Below are positions 9,336-19,688 of a stretch of 64,000 nucleotides of DNA, piece after piece. The DNA comes from Aotearoamyces nothofagi (Eukaryota > Ascomycota > Leotiomycetes > Leotiales > Tympanidaceae). Where the stretch lies: positions 806,001 through 870,000 of the forward strand of contig JADDTR010000002.1 in the NCBI GenBank assembly GCA_015345905.1, given 5' to 3'. The position numbers and the translations under genes are program-made. Each line of letters starts with the position of its first letter. The first letter of the stretch is position 1. The notes beneath the pieces were generated by a model. The model was not told the origin of the DNA and ran no database searches. It saw only the letters and a list, made by a program, of their open reading frames with translations.

Positions 9336-10235
9336 GAAGAAGATTCCTAGCTCCCGAGGATCAAAGAGAAAATCAATGCACAAGAAGGGCTACCAACTCT
9401 GCTACAAAGCAATGAAATGGTCGACTTGCAGGACCAGAAGCAGACACCCGCTCCCGAACCACATCATCCAACCGACACCACAAAGCAAGAGTGACTGCGC
9501 GTCCTCTGCGGCTTGCGAGGGAAGCTAACTACCTTCCCACGGCACTACACAAATGACGACACAGCATTCACCAATCAAGTCGATCGGTACACTTCCAGCG
9601 CTTGAGAGGAGGTCCCTATGAAATCAGGCCGGGAGAGGAATATCGATGACTATATACGCTTTTAATCTGTTCTTGAGGTTCTGCAATGGAAGCTGGGGCC
9701 GGGTGGCATAGTTATGAATTTCTGTTGCCGTTATGGGAGTTGGGCCGCTGGTTTGAGGGAGGTTAGGATCTCAATACGATTTCACGATAATTCAGGCATG
9801 AGGCTTGTGCGCTGGATAGTCTCGCACCGCACAAGATGCATATACAATCAATGGTTTTATATTTGCGAATGTTTGTGTCTTGCTCTGAGCCTTGAATGTA
9901 GATACAGATACGTAAGGTGGCTCCGACTCGATTTATGCTTTTGTTGAGAAATACGAACTTCGTAGGCCCCCTTACCCATGTAGTCGATTTGCCCAGGCGT
10001 ACACCAAAATAATTATGGTGTTTGTTTTTACTTTAATGTGAAATTTCTTTGCCTATTATAACATGCATTTCAAGTAGCACCCTTAGAGAACCCCTACGTA
10101 GAAGAGAGTGATAAAGAGAGTTCCATCCTAGCGCTATGCATCAAAACAATGCGAGATAGGTGTGCTCCCATACTGTTCATAACAATTTTACTGCCACACG
10201 CCCCTTTAGTCTACCATCGTACTGAACTTCGAGCT
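9336..10235. other. Intergenic region, no supported gene
   Basis: The first 170 bases remain rich in coding-like GAA/CAA triplets but are broken by stops in every frame. Beyond that only short frames are present (77 codons at 9714). It ends at the 3' side of the cytochrome b561 gene. Confidence 0.4.
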
Positions 10236-11054
10236 CTATTGGCCAAATGCACCTGACGGCTTCGGTCCCAGCCCAAACTTCTGCTTCTTGATTCTCGGTA
10301 AGATTCCAATCAATATCAGTGCCGAGCTGATGAGTACAGCCCATAGTCGAAGATGCAGAAAGTGTATGCCTGTATCCGTCTGTGTCGCTGCAACCACGGT
10401 TGCCAGCATAAGCACCAAGATGACGTACCCACTGGCTCTGTGCCATTTGTAGATCGCCTTTGCATTGTCGACGCCACCGTACAGCCGTGGAACAAAATAC
10501 TGTGTGAAGCCCACCAGAGCCTGGATTAGAATGAAAATGTAGGTAATTAAACCGAGTTTTCCGTGTGCTGAAGTGAAGTGTGGAGCGTCATGTGCGAACT
10601 TGTTGTATTCGATGATGACGAAGGAGGCGATCAAGGCGTCCAGAGACAGTTGGTTCAGCGCGAAATGCGCGATGGTTCCTTGCCTCTTCTGCGATGCAGT
10701 ATGGGTAGGCTGGAGGATCAAAATGGATTCGGCGACGAAAAGGATGGCGGCCGAGTTTAGCACCGGGTGAGCCGAGAAGAGTATGAGAGGTTGGAGGAAA
10801 ACACTCGCCCACACGAGAGCAGTAAGGAGGACAATGCCACCTTGAGCTATGACAGCAGTTCCTATATCCTGTTAGCAAACTTGACATTCTAGAGCCTTTA
10901 GTCTCTATAAACCAATAATAAGATTGTAGTGTAAGGAACGGCCTTCTTGCTGCGAAGCATCGCCGGGATGTCCGAGCAGCGGTTCCTCTTCTCCATATCC
11001 TTCGTGGCTTGATTCAGCCGGGCTGCCTTCTGGAATTCCTGTTGCAGATGCCAT
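10236..11054 (-). CDS. Cytochrome b561-domain membrane protein
   Basis: Two exons, 10913-11054 and 10236-10861, give 255 aa; the intron joins in phase 1 within the codon for Gly (IIG|TAVIAQGG). After a soluble acidic N-terminus of about 40 residues there are six hydrophobic segments. The expected haem-ligand histidines are visible in SAHPVLNS, IAHFALNQ, SAHGKLGL and IYKWHRASGY. This matches the eukaryotic b561 family, di-haem proteins that move electrons across membranes, often ferrireductases using ascorbate; the fungal members are poorly characterised. The start is ATG 11054 (MASATGIPEG). It is head to head with allantoicase across 666 bases. The family is firm; electron donor and acceptor are unknown. 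Confidence 0.88.
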
Positions 11055-11720
11055 GGACGCCACGCCGCGAAGCAAACGATATCGACGTGTGCTATATCTC
11101 AAATGAAGCCTGTGATGTATGTGTGATGTTGGAAAATCAACGATGCGGGGTTAGAGGACCTTATAGTGCGGGTCGATACCTGTCGGGGTACGTATGGCGG
11201 CGGTAATCCCAGTGATGACGATTGCCGCATAGCTTCGGCCAATCATTGAGCACCAGATTCGAATCAGATAATTCGAATCAGATAAGCCCAACCAAACTGG
11301 ACAGACTGGACAAACTACCTAGGTATAGGGGATGCCGTGAGGCACCCAAGCACTTGAAATCTCATAGCGACTGTACCTTAACTTTGTGCTATGCAAGGAG
11401 AGTGCCTGCCAAGCATGGCGTCTCCACTGCATGGCTGTAATGCCGGCACGCCCGTGATACCACGGGGGTTCAGAAGCCTAGAACATCGCTGTATTACACA
11501 TCCACTGCAGTAGACTGTTTGATGGCGGAAGAGAGTTGTGTTGGCGATAGCGGAGCGATTTCGCGATAGCGGGCAATCCACAGGCCCCGCTGCGGACCCC
11601 CGCCGCGGCGGGCTCCGACATGTCTTTAAGAAGCCTCTGGGCTCCTTAACAAGACCCTCGTTTCTATTTAGCTCCGATTTTCCCTCTTCAACCAAAATAC
11701 AAAATACCAAATATCAAACC
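11055..11720. promoter_or_regulatory. Divergent promoter of the b561 and allantoicase genes with GATA sites
   Basis: The spacer contains a 14-bp tandem duplication holding two TCAGATAA motifs (11257-11284) and further GATAG elements near 11553 and 11567. AGATAA is the target of AreA/NIT2-type GATA activators, which control purine catabolism genes such as allantoicase in ascomycetes. That role here is inferred from motif and neighbour. Confidence 0.55.
11257..11284 (+). repeat. 14-bp tandem repeat carrying two GATA sites
   Basis: The unit ATTCGAATCAGATA occurs twice with no gap; each copy plus the following A makes AGATAA. The even spacing of 14 bp places two potential GATA-factor sites side by side. 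Confidence 0.8.
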
Positions 11721-13101
11721 ATGGCTTCAGAGGGAGAATACAAGGTCGAAAAGGTGGTGGCAACGTCTATCGCGTCTGATAAAATCGATGAGACTTTCCG
11801 GTCGAGCTGCATTGGTGAGCGAACTTTTCTTTAGGCCAATCTGAGAGCGCCTTCTTTGCCGTGCTCTCAGGTCGAATCTCTATTCTTGGCCGTCAAAGAA
11901 CAGTATCAGATAGTATTAGACCCCGGTGTAGTATTTGTATTGGATCTTAAGCTGAAAACTTTCAATTCATAACCAGGACATCTCAATGTCTGTATCAAGA
12001 TTGAGATGCAGGATATGTCCAAATTCAGCTTGATATATTTTCAGACGAAAGCCAGCTCTGAAGCCAGTCAAGACTGCTTCTGTAGAAATTTTCAAATCAT
12101 ACATAGGCTAACAATGAAGAGCAGACCTGATTTCTGCTACCCTGGGTGGCCGTGTCCTCTCTTACTCAGACCAATGGTTCGCTGACGCTGCCAATCTTCT
12201 GACTCCTACTCCTCCTATCAGGCAACTAGGTAAAATGGTTTTCTCTGGTGCCTGGTATGATGGATGGGAAACTCGCCGGCATAACCCTGCTCCGTTCGAC
12301 TATGTTATCATTCGTCTTGGCGTAGCTTCCGGAATCGTTGAAGGAATAGAGATTGATACTGCATTCTTCTCTGGTAATCACGCTCCGGAGATTTCTGTCG
12401 AGGGCTGTTTCAATAAGAACGATGACCAAGTCATCTCTTGGGGAGGCGAACGTGGTGGATGGGAAGCTATTCTCGGAATCGAAGAGGCCGGCCCTTCTCA
12501 ACGCTTCGGATGGAAACTAGCTACTGCGACAAAGAAGGCATATACGCACGTTCGGCTAAATATGTACCCGGATGGTGGTATTGCTAGATTCAGGCTATTT
12601 GGACATGCCGTACCAGTGTTCCCGGAAAACAAAGACGCTATCTTTGACTTGGCTGCTGCTCAGAATGGTGGAGTTGCCATCTCATGCAGTGATCAACACT
12701 TTGGGACGAAAGACAACCTGCTCCTCCCAGGACGTGGTAAAGATATGGGAGATGGATGGGAAACATCGCGGTCAAGAGGCAAGGGCCACGTGGATTGGGC
12801 CATCATCAGGCTGGGTGCACCGGGTTCAGTATTGAAGCTTGTGGTTGATACAGCCCACTTCAGAGGGAACTTCCCCCAGAAAGTCAAGGTGGAGGCTATC
12901 CAGTGGATAGGCAACGGAGAGCCGGGGGCATTATCAGATGGCTGGACTGATTTAATCGAGGCAAGCAAGTGTGGACCGGACAAAGAGCACGAGTTCACGT
13001 CTTTGGTGCCGGACAAGACATTCACGCACGTGAAATTAATTATAATACCGGATGGAGGTGTAAAGCGTATTAGGGTGTTTGGCAAGAGGCAGGTACTTTA
13101 A
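11721..13101 (+). CDS. DAL2: Allantoicase
   Basis: Two exons, 11721-11814 and 12125-13101, encode 356 aa (yeast Dal2 is 343). Exon 1 gives MASEGEYKVEKVV...FRSSCI, joined in phase 1 to DLISATLGGRVLSYSDQWFADAANLL. The protein has two homologous allantoicase domains, roughly residues 30-195 and 210-355. Hallmarks are VFSGAWYDGWETRRHNP, FDYVIIRLGVASG and DTAFFSGNHAPEISVEG in the first, and DGWETSRSRGKGHVDWAIIRLG in the second. It hydrolyses allantoate to ureidoglycolate and urea in purine catabolism, in the cytosol. The intron is unusually long for this window (310 nt). GATA sites upstream fit nitrogen control. Assignment is certain by sequence. Confidence 0.95.
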
Positions 13102-13604
13102 CTTATAGACATAGACATATTTTAAGCTGTCATATCACCAACTTTCTAGGTAGGTACTCTTGTCTTGCCCGGATCACGAAACGTCAATATTTACATATAC
13201 CTAGCAGCCTGTGCCAAATGAATATGACCTTGATGGTAATCTAGATATTAATGTATATATTATGAGGCTCTACTGCCAAGTTCGACTGGGAAGAAATTTA
13301 ATATTAAATAGAGGGTAAGGTAGGTGCCCGTCTTTTTAGGATGCTCAAATAGGAATTAAGCTCTAAATCGCCCCACTAAGGAGCTGTTGCTGTTCGCTTG
13401 GGTCTCGTGAATAGACCAGTGACGCTATTTGACAACTTGACAATCATTCGGCACTCTATTATGACCGGCGCATAATGTACGTGTCTTCTCTATTTTCATA
13501 ATAATCAAACTGTTCTGCCAAACTGTAAGGCCACAGGGCATGTGAGCGATCGTTTCACCTTTGCCAGGAAATCGGACTGTGCATGCCGTCTATCAGAGCC
13601 AGTA
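13102..13604. other. Intergenic region, AT-rich
   Basis: Downstream of allantoicase and upstream of the ankyrin-DIL gene. AT-rich with TATATTATG stretches; no coding frame or RNA signal is seen. Confidence 0.4.
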
Positions 13605-16236
13605 ATGGACATTGGGGATTCAAATGGAGGGGATATCGGCGGACTTGAGGAGGAAAAACCCAAGGCCAGGGAATTACCAGACGATCTTCCAAGGTCGTTG
13701 AATGACCGACGGTCCGTTCCTACTCATTATACAGCAGAAACTGAAATGTATGATGCATGGCAAGGTACGCAGTAATTGGACATCTACAATGAAAGCTGCT
13801 AACATTCTCCAAGGGCAATCACAGTTCCTCACAGCGCCAGTCCTTGCGAAACCCCTGCAATTCAACAATCTCTCCCTTGATGATCCTGAATATGAAGATG
13901 ATCTCGCTCCTCAGAGGGTTGGGGACAGTGACGCAAGATTAATGGAAATGCTCGCCGCGCAAGCGGCACACAGAGATGGCTCCGTCAACGAGGACGAAGA
14001 TGCAGTCGCGACAGATGAAAAGTTATCCGATAGTGAGAAGAAAGATATTCTACAGAAAGCATTGAATATGGCAGCCAGTAACGGGGATGTTGAGCGAATA
14101 GAAAGGATCTTAGGCGGGAAAGCAAAGCCTTTTGTGGATCTTGATGCACCGGACGAGGAAGGCACTGCTCCTCTTATATATGCGAGCTGCTTTGTGAGTA
14201 CCATGTCTCCCGAATGACATCAACTGCTTATACTAGTTAGGGTCATGAAGCTGTTGTGATAGCCCTCCTCGATGCGGGCGCAAACCCCGACAAACAGGAT
14301 CGAAATCAATGGAGTGCTCTCATGTGGGCAATGACGAATAGACACAAGGGGATTGCGAAGACGCTCTTAGATCATGGTGCATCACCAGAGGTGAAGTCAT
14401 CCTCCGGCCGGACCGCGTTTGACTTTGCCGCCCCAGACAGCGAAATATCAGACTATCTACACGATAGTGGCTACCATATAGGCACTGTAGGGGTCTCGGA
14501 TGACTTCTACAACCCAGGATTTTCACAAGATAAATTTGAAGAAGAGATGGCTGAAAATGAGTTAAGAAGACGAATGATGATGGACAGTGCAAGGGATCTA
14601 GAGGTAGACCTTGGCAATGTTGGCATGGATGATCAACCTGAGGTAACCACTACATTGCGCCAATTTGTGTAGGCATACTAATATATTACAGACTCCAGAG
14701 GAATTGGAAGAAGAAGGTCAAGAGTTTGATTGGAGTAGATGTCTAAATGACCAGATGTTTGTGTTTCAGGAGAGCGAATTGGGCCGCATTCTGGACATTA
14801 TCATTACAAATATGACTCCACAGAGGTCACCCTCACAGAAGCCAGTACCTGCAAACATGATATTTCTGAGTGCACGATACGCTCATTATCACGCCAGCCA
14901 AGACTTACTGGCCAAGCTTCTCGTTACTTCGATGGATAAGATCAACGATGTCGTCGAAGCCCACCAGTGGGATATGACTATCTTAGCTTTTTGGATCTCG
15001 AACGCCACCTTGCTACTGCACTATTTGAAGAAGGATGCTGGGCTCTCGGGTTCTACCGGAGAGTTCCAGCTGCAACTTGCTGAGCTCATCAACGAGATAT
15101 TTATTCTAATTATCAGGGATGCCGAAAGAAGGATGGATAAAGTTCTTGATTCAGCTATGTTGGACCACGAGACCATACCAGGCTTTGAGGATATTGCTTT
15201 CCAAGACGAGTGGAAGCTTTTTAAGAGGAAGAACCAAGTGAAAGAAGAGCCTGCAGAGAAACGCTTTCGACCACCATCTCCAAAGCAAAGAGCTAAGCCG
15301 GCGCCACGCAACGTGACATCATTATTATCCTCGACACTTTTTGTTCTAGATCTATACGATATTCATTCCGTTATAATCGCTCAAATTCTCGCTCAGCTCT
15401 TATACTGGCTTGGCGCAGAACTTTTCAATCGTATAATGTCGAACCGACGATACCTAGCGAGAACAAAGGCAATGCAAATCCGGATGAACGTATCTATCCT
15501 AGAAGACTGGGCACGGTCAAACAATAGGCAACCTGGGCATTATGAGCATGGATCCATGATACCAAGTGGAGAAGCGACCGTTGATGCAGCTAGACGTCAT
15601 CTCTCACCTGTTATTCAACTTCTCCAATGGTTGCAATGCTTTTCTTCGCTGGGACCAGATGACCTGGAAGCACTTGTCGGTACCCTGCAACAGCTAACCC
15701 GTTTGACCCCCCAACAAATGATTCATTCCGTAAAACATTACCGACCTGAGGTCGGAGAAAAGGGACTACCAAAGAGTGCAATGAAATATCTGATTAATTT
15801 GCAAAGAGAAGCAGCCCTTCGGAAAGAAAGGCGGAGATCAGCAGTTGCCTCGCCACGACCTCAAGGAAATGATTCAACTCCCTCAACCCCTATTAGAGGC
15901 ACAGCTAACGGCCAAGTACCACAAACGCCAGAATCATATCAAACGCCTATCACACCTAACACTCTAAGGCCACTACCTCCGGGCGAACTACCAGAAGATG
16001 AAGAGGACGCGCCGGAGCACTTGCTTCTCGATCCTGCACTTATGCTGCCTTTTTCGTTGCCAACAAGTACTGACATGCTTGTTAGCTTTGGAGCAGGTTT
16101 CGGTGGGGTCAATAGAGAGCGCGAGAGGAAATATATTCCGACGGTCCCACCGGAAGTTCTCGCCAAGCTTGATGTGAGTGGTGGTCGAGCAGTATCTACA
16201 TTTTCAGAACGAGATTGGGAGAATGAGGAAGGTTGA
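13605..16236 (+). CDS. Ankyrin-repeat and dilute (DIL) domain protein
   Basis: Four exons, 13605-13764, 13814-14193, 14241-14642 and 14692-16236, join cleanly to 828 aa. The start MDIGDSNGGDIGG is the first ATG in frame; an earlier ATG at 13540 stops at once. Residues about 115-240 hold ankyrin repeats (GTAPLIYASCFGHEAVVIAL, then QWSALMWAMTNRHKGIAKTL). Residues about 370-670 form a DIL domain, the cargo-binding fold of class V myosins (AFWISNATLLLHYLKKDAG, LNRIMSNRRYLARTKAMQIR-like region, WLQCFSSLGPDDLEAL). The tail is Pro/Thr-rich with TPESYQTPITPNT. Fungal proteins of this architecture lack a motor domain and are thought to act in organelle or vesicle organisation; the exact function is not established. 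Confidence 0.88.
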
Positions 16237-17558
16237 GAAAGCACATGATCTGGTGATTTTCAGAAACTGTAAGAAATGACTGGAGCAGCAATGTAGGAGT
16301 ATAGCGATTGGGCGCTCTCCAAAGCATCATCACTCCATATCGGTATCACAGCGGCGGAGATCCTATAGAAGCTCGTCCGTGTCGCAGAAGTGTAATAAAT
16401 AATAATGGCGTCGGACTCGGGGGAAATCTCACCATAGGTTTATAGTTTGAACGCCCAGTAGATATTTATTTATGAGTCCTGACGAGTTGTACATCGGAGG
16501 GTGATTTCGAGCAAGCAATACAGACAGCTATTCGACACCTTTTGGCATCTTATAGGAAACCAGATCACGAGAGGCGAAGCTTTGCGAAGAAGGCTACCAT
16601 CACGTGATCTCGCATATAACCTTCGCGAAAACAAACACAACAAACAATGAGATTTTTTCCTTTCGGGTAAGGGAAGGGCCCACACCCAGGGCCCAGCACT
16701 AGCAAATTAGGCGAGCTGGAGGTGTTATAAAAGAGCAGCCTCCCCCCATCTGCTTGAATTTTTTTTCTTTTCTTATTATGTCGATCTTACTTCGTACGTG
16801 GACCCCCCCCAACTCTACCACCTCAACTCTGCACGAACGCCATGCTAACAGGCGCTTCCTCATTACAGATAGAATCATTTCTTTAGTAGACGTCTCTCTC
16901 TGAGCTCCTTACACGAGCCACAGAATCTCCAACCTTGTTGATGACTTATCTCCTCGATGCCCCAGAGTGAGGCCTTTTACCTTTCGCACTGCCTGAAAAG
17001 GCGGCGGTCGCTGGCTTTTGTCGGTGACTGTATAGAGGGTGGCGATGATCTTGACCCGCTTTGCGGTCTGCCTTCGGGCGCGCGGAGTGGGTGGGCGTTG
17101 ATGGATGTCTGAGAGGCTCCTTTTTTTTTTTCATTGCGTACGCAGCTTTAGCTGCGTCGTGAAGAGAAATCTTCCATGTAGTATCATCTCGTATTGTAAT
17201 GGTTATCACGTAGACGCTGGTCAATTGCCCTGGTGGCTTACGCATTTACCGTGTGAAAATATTTAAAGGCCTAGGACCAAGATTACTTGGACGAGATAGT
17301 AAAGGCTTTTATTACTACGGTACGTTTCTAACGACTACCACCCTAACAGCCTGGCAGCTCGCGCTTTAACACCTAAGATGCACGAATATAGTAGCTAGAG
17401 CACGCCTTGGTTATGGCAGTAGGCCTAGATGAATCAAGAAATTAAATACTCACTTGCGAAGAAGCTTTGTGAACTCCAAGAACCGAGAATATAGAGGGCT
17501 TTATCGTTCAACTACCTATTGCCAAGACTACCTATAGACATGCCACATAACTACTGTG
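16237..17558. other. Intergenic region between the ankyrin-DIL gene and UPF3
   Basis: About 1.3 kb with homopolymer runs (T at 16760, C at 16803 and T at 17120) and one weak 99-codon frame. The portion 17280-17500 has the TA- and CTA-rich look of decayed repetitive DNA. No supported gene. Confidence 0.35.
16946..17245 (-). CDS. Weak hypothetical ORF (99 aa)
   Basis: Starts MRKPPGQLTSVYVITITIRDD and ends in a basic low-complexity tail. No recognisable family, and it sits next to homopolymer runs. May be a chance frame. Confidence 0.15.
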   Translation of the reverse strand: MRKPPGQLTSVYVITITIRDDTTWKISLHDAAKAAYAMKKKKEPLRHPSTPTHSARPKADRKAGQDHRHPLYSHRQKPATAAFSGSAKGKRPHSGASRR

Positions 17559-19304
17559 TCACTTTGCAGCCGCCGGCCCAGTTGGAATAGAGGGCACAGA
17601 TGCAGAAGGGCCTGCCGGTGCACTCGCGGGGGCCTCTGCTGCACCACCACCACCCCTTCCACCTCTCCCACCCCGCCTACCAGGCACACCGCCGCGTCCA
17701 CCGCGCGGGAACCCGCCACCTCTACTACTTGAAGCAGGCGGATCACGAGCTGGTCTGGCATCCTTCCTCTCGAGAACCTGAACAGTGCCTTGTGCAATCT
17801 TGGTCGGGTTTGCAGCCATGGCTTTAGCCAGACCTTCGGGTTCGACAAACTCCACATACGCAAAGCCCTTCCGCTTGTCGATCTCGACATGAGAAACGGC
17901 ACCGAATGTCTCCATCGACTCTTTCAGTAGCGCTTCTGTCACGCCTTGTGAGGGATTGGCGTGCTTTACAAAGGCCTTCGTGGCACCAGCCGATGGAATT
18001 GCTACTGGTTGAGGCTTCCGGGTAGGAGTAGCCTTGGGCGTGTTCGAGGGGGCGACGGGTGGTGTTGAAGTTGCTGCTTCGGTAGGCTTTTTAAGAAGCA
18101 TAACTGGAGTTGATGGCGCAGGATTGTCTTTAGCGCCAGGCTTGTCATTCTCATTATTGCCCGTTCCACGGCCTCGTGCCTTGCTGTTATTTGAAGAATT
18201 CGCTCTCGGCGCCGTAGGTGGTCCTGATGAAGATGAGGCTTGAGCAGTAGTGGCTTGTTTGGAAGCACCGTCTGCATCAGCCTTGGCCTTTCGATGTGCG
18301 TTACCTGGACTAAGTCCCAAGTCACGCTGTAGAATACGAGCTGCAGCCGCAATACTTCCTCTTTCGCGTGCCTGTGTTCGAGTGTTCTTCGCAGGTTCTT
18401 GTGTGGTGTCTGCCTTGCCTCCAGCTGCCTTGCCAGCTGCCTCCCGATTTAAAATCTTTACCGTCTCACGGGCCGCTTTTTCGGCAAGTCTCTCCTTCTT
18501 GGCATCCTTCGCACTCTTCTTGCCATCTTCTGCCGCCGCGGAGTCCTTCTTGCCAATGGACTTTCCACCTTGAGACTCTTGCCGTGCATGCTTTGCAGCT
18601 TTGCTCGCTGCAGATTCCTTACTCTTATTTGCCTTTTTATCCTTCAAGAATTGGACGAGGGGCGTTGTTGTAACCTTCTCTCCCTTCACTACTCCTTCTG
18701 CCGCCCCTTCATCAGCCTCTTTGGTAGATACAGGATTTGCCAAGCTCTCGAGAAAGTCCATGAACTCCGGATCTTGATCAATGGTACCTTGACGTGCATC
18801 TGTGCGACGTCTACCACTGGGAATGCGACCATATGGGGCAAATTCAACTGAGGGTGGACCTAGGAGGCAGTTGCTATTAAACGTATTTAAAGCATCCTCA
18901 AAAGTGAGTTGGCGGACAGTATCAGAAAGACTCATCAGATGGGCATCGTTCGTAATGTGAAAATATGCTCGGGAGGGCCGAGAAGGTTTGGATGCACTGT
19001 ATCGTATAAGTATTTGAGCTCATGACGAGAGACAATGTACATACTCTCTAGAATCTTTCCCTGGCTTATAAGAAAACCAATCAACCTTTCCTTGCCCAAC
19101 TTTCCAGTCATTCCCCAAAATCTTGGTAAACTCCGATTCGGTAAGGCCAGGAGCCAGACGTCTAATCACCACCTTCAATCTAGGCCCAGAGGACTTATTT
19201 GGAGAGCCTTTCGATGCGGTACCTGAGGTTTGCATCGCTGTGACAGGAAGAAGACCGTTGGTTTGGGACCGCGGTGTAGGATTTTGATGTGACGCCGTAG
19301 CCAT
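17559..19304 (-). CDS. UPF3: UPF3-type nonsense-mediated decay factor with C-terminal RRM and RGG tail
   Basis: Two exons, 19045-19304 and 17559-18996, give 565 aa; the intron joins in phase 2 (KDSRD|ASKPSRPSRAYFH). Residues about 40-160 form the Smg4/UPF3 domain, with RLKVVIRRLAPGLTESEF and WFSYKPGK, which in this family contacts UPF2. The middle is Lys/Ala-rich and disordered, with SKAAKHARQESQGGKSIGKK-like basic stretches. Around 415-490 lies a second RRM with RNP1 KGFAYVEF, followed by an RGG tail (about 500-545; GGFPRGGRGG). UPF3 bridges exon-junction or terminating ribosome signals to UPF1/UPF2 in degrading mRNAs with premature stops. The extra RRM and RGG box, absent from yeast Upf3, suggest direct RNA binding (inference). 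Head to head with the phosphatase gene, 276 bases apart. Confidence 0.88.
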
Positions 19305-19580
19305 TTCGTAACAAAGTCGTGAAATTCTATCGGAAACCCGCAGCGCTTTCTTAGCAGCCGATTTCTCGTGAAAGCGATCGTGATGTGACTAGATTTGTCT
19401 CTGCCTGAATTTTATTCTGCAAAATCAAAGCATCAGAAGATTTCTGAATTCACGTAAAAATCCACAGACTTCACTGTCAATTACCTCAACTACAAAGATC
19501 GTTCCCGCCCTAATCTATCTATCGGCAAAACATCGGCACAACGATAACGATAAGACTGTCTAGTCGCGGCATATTCCGAA

Positions 19581-19652
19581 ATGGCTGACCTACGAGTATT
19601 CGAAGATTTGGGGCTCTATTCTGCGGAAGACCCCGATCTTGATTTCCACACT

Positions 19653-19688
<36 letters not shown>

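Noticed and set aside
9714-9947. 77-codon frame rich in Cys and Arg
   Set aside because: No domain, in an AT-rich spacer, and the frame is not supported by codon use.
11251-11285. Possible tRNA T-loop (ATTCGAATC)
   Set aside because: The motif is a tandem duplication with no acceptor or anticodon stem around it.
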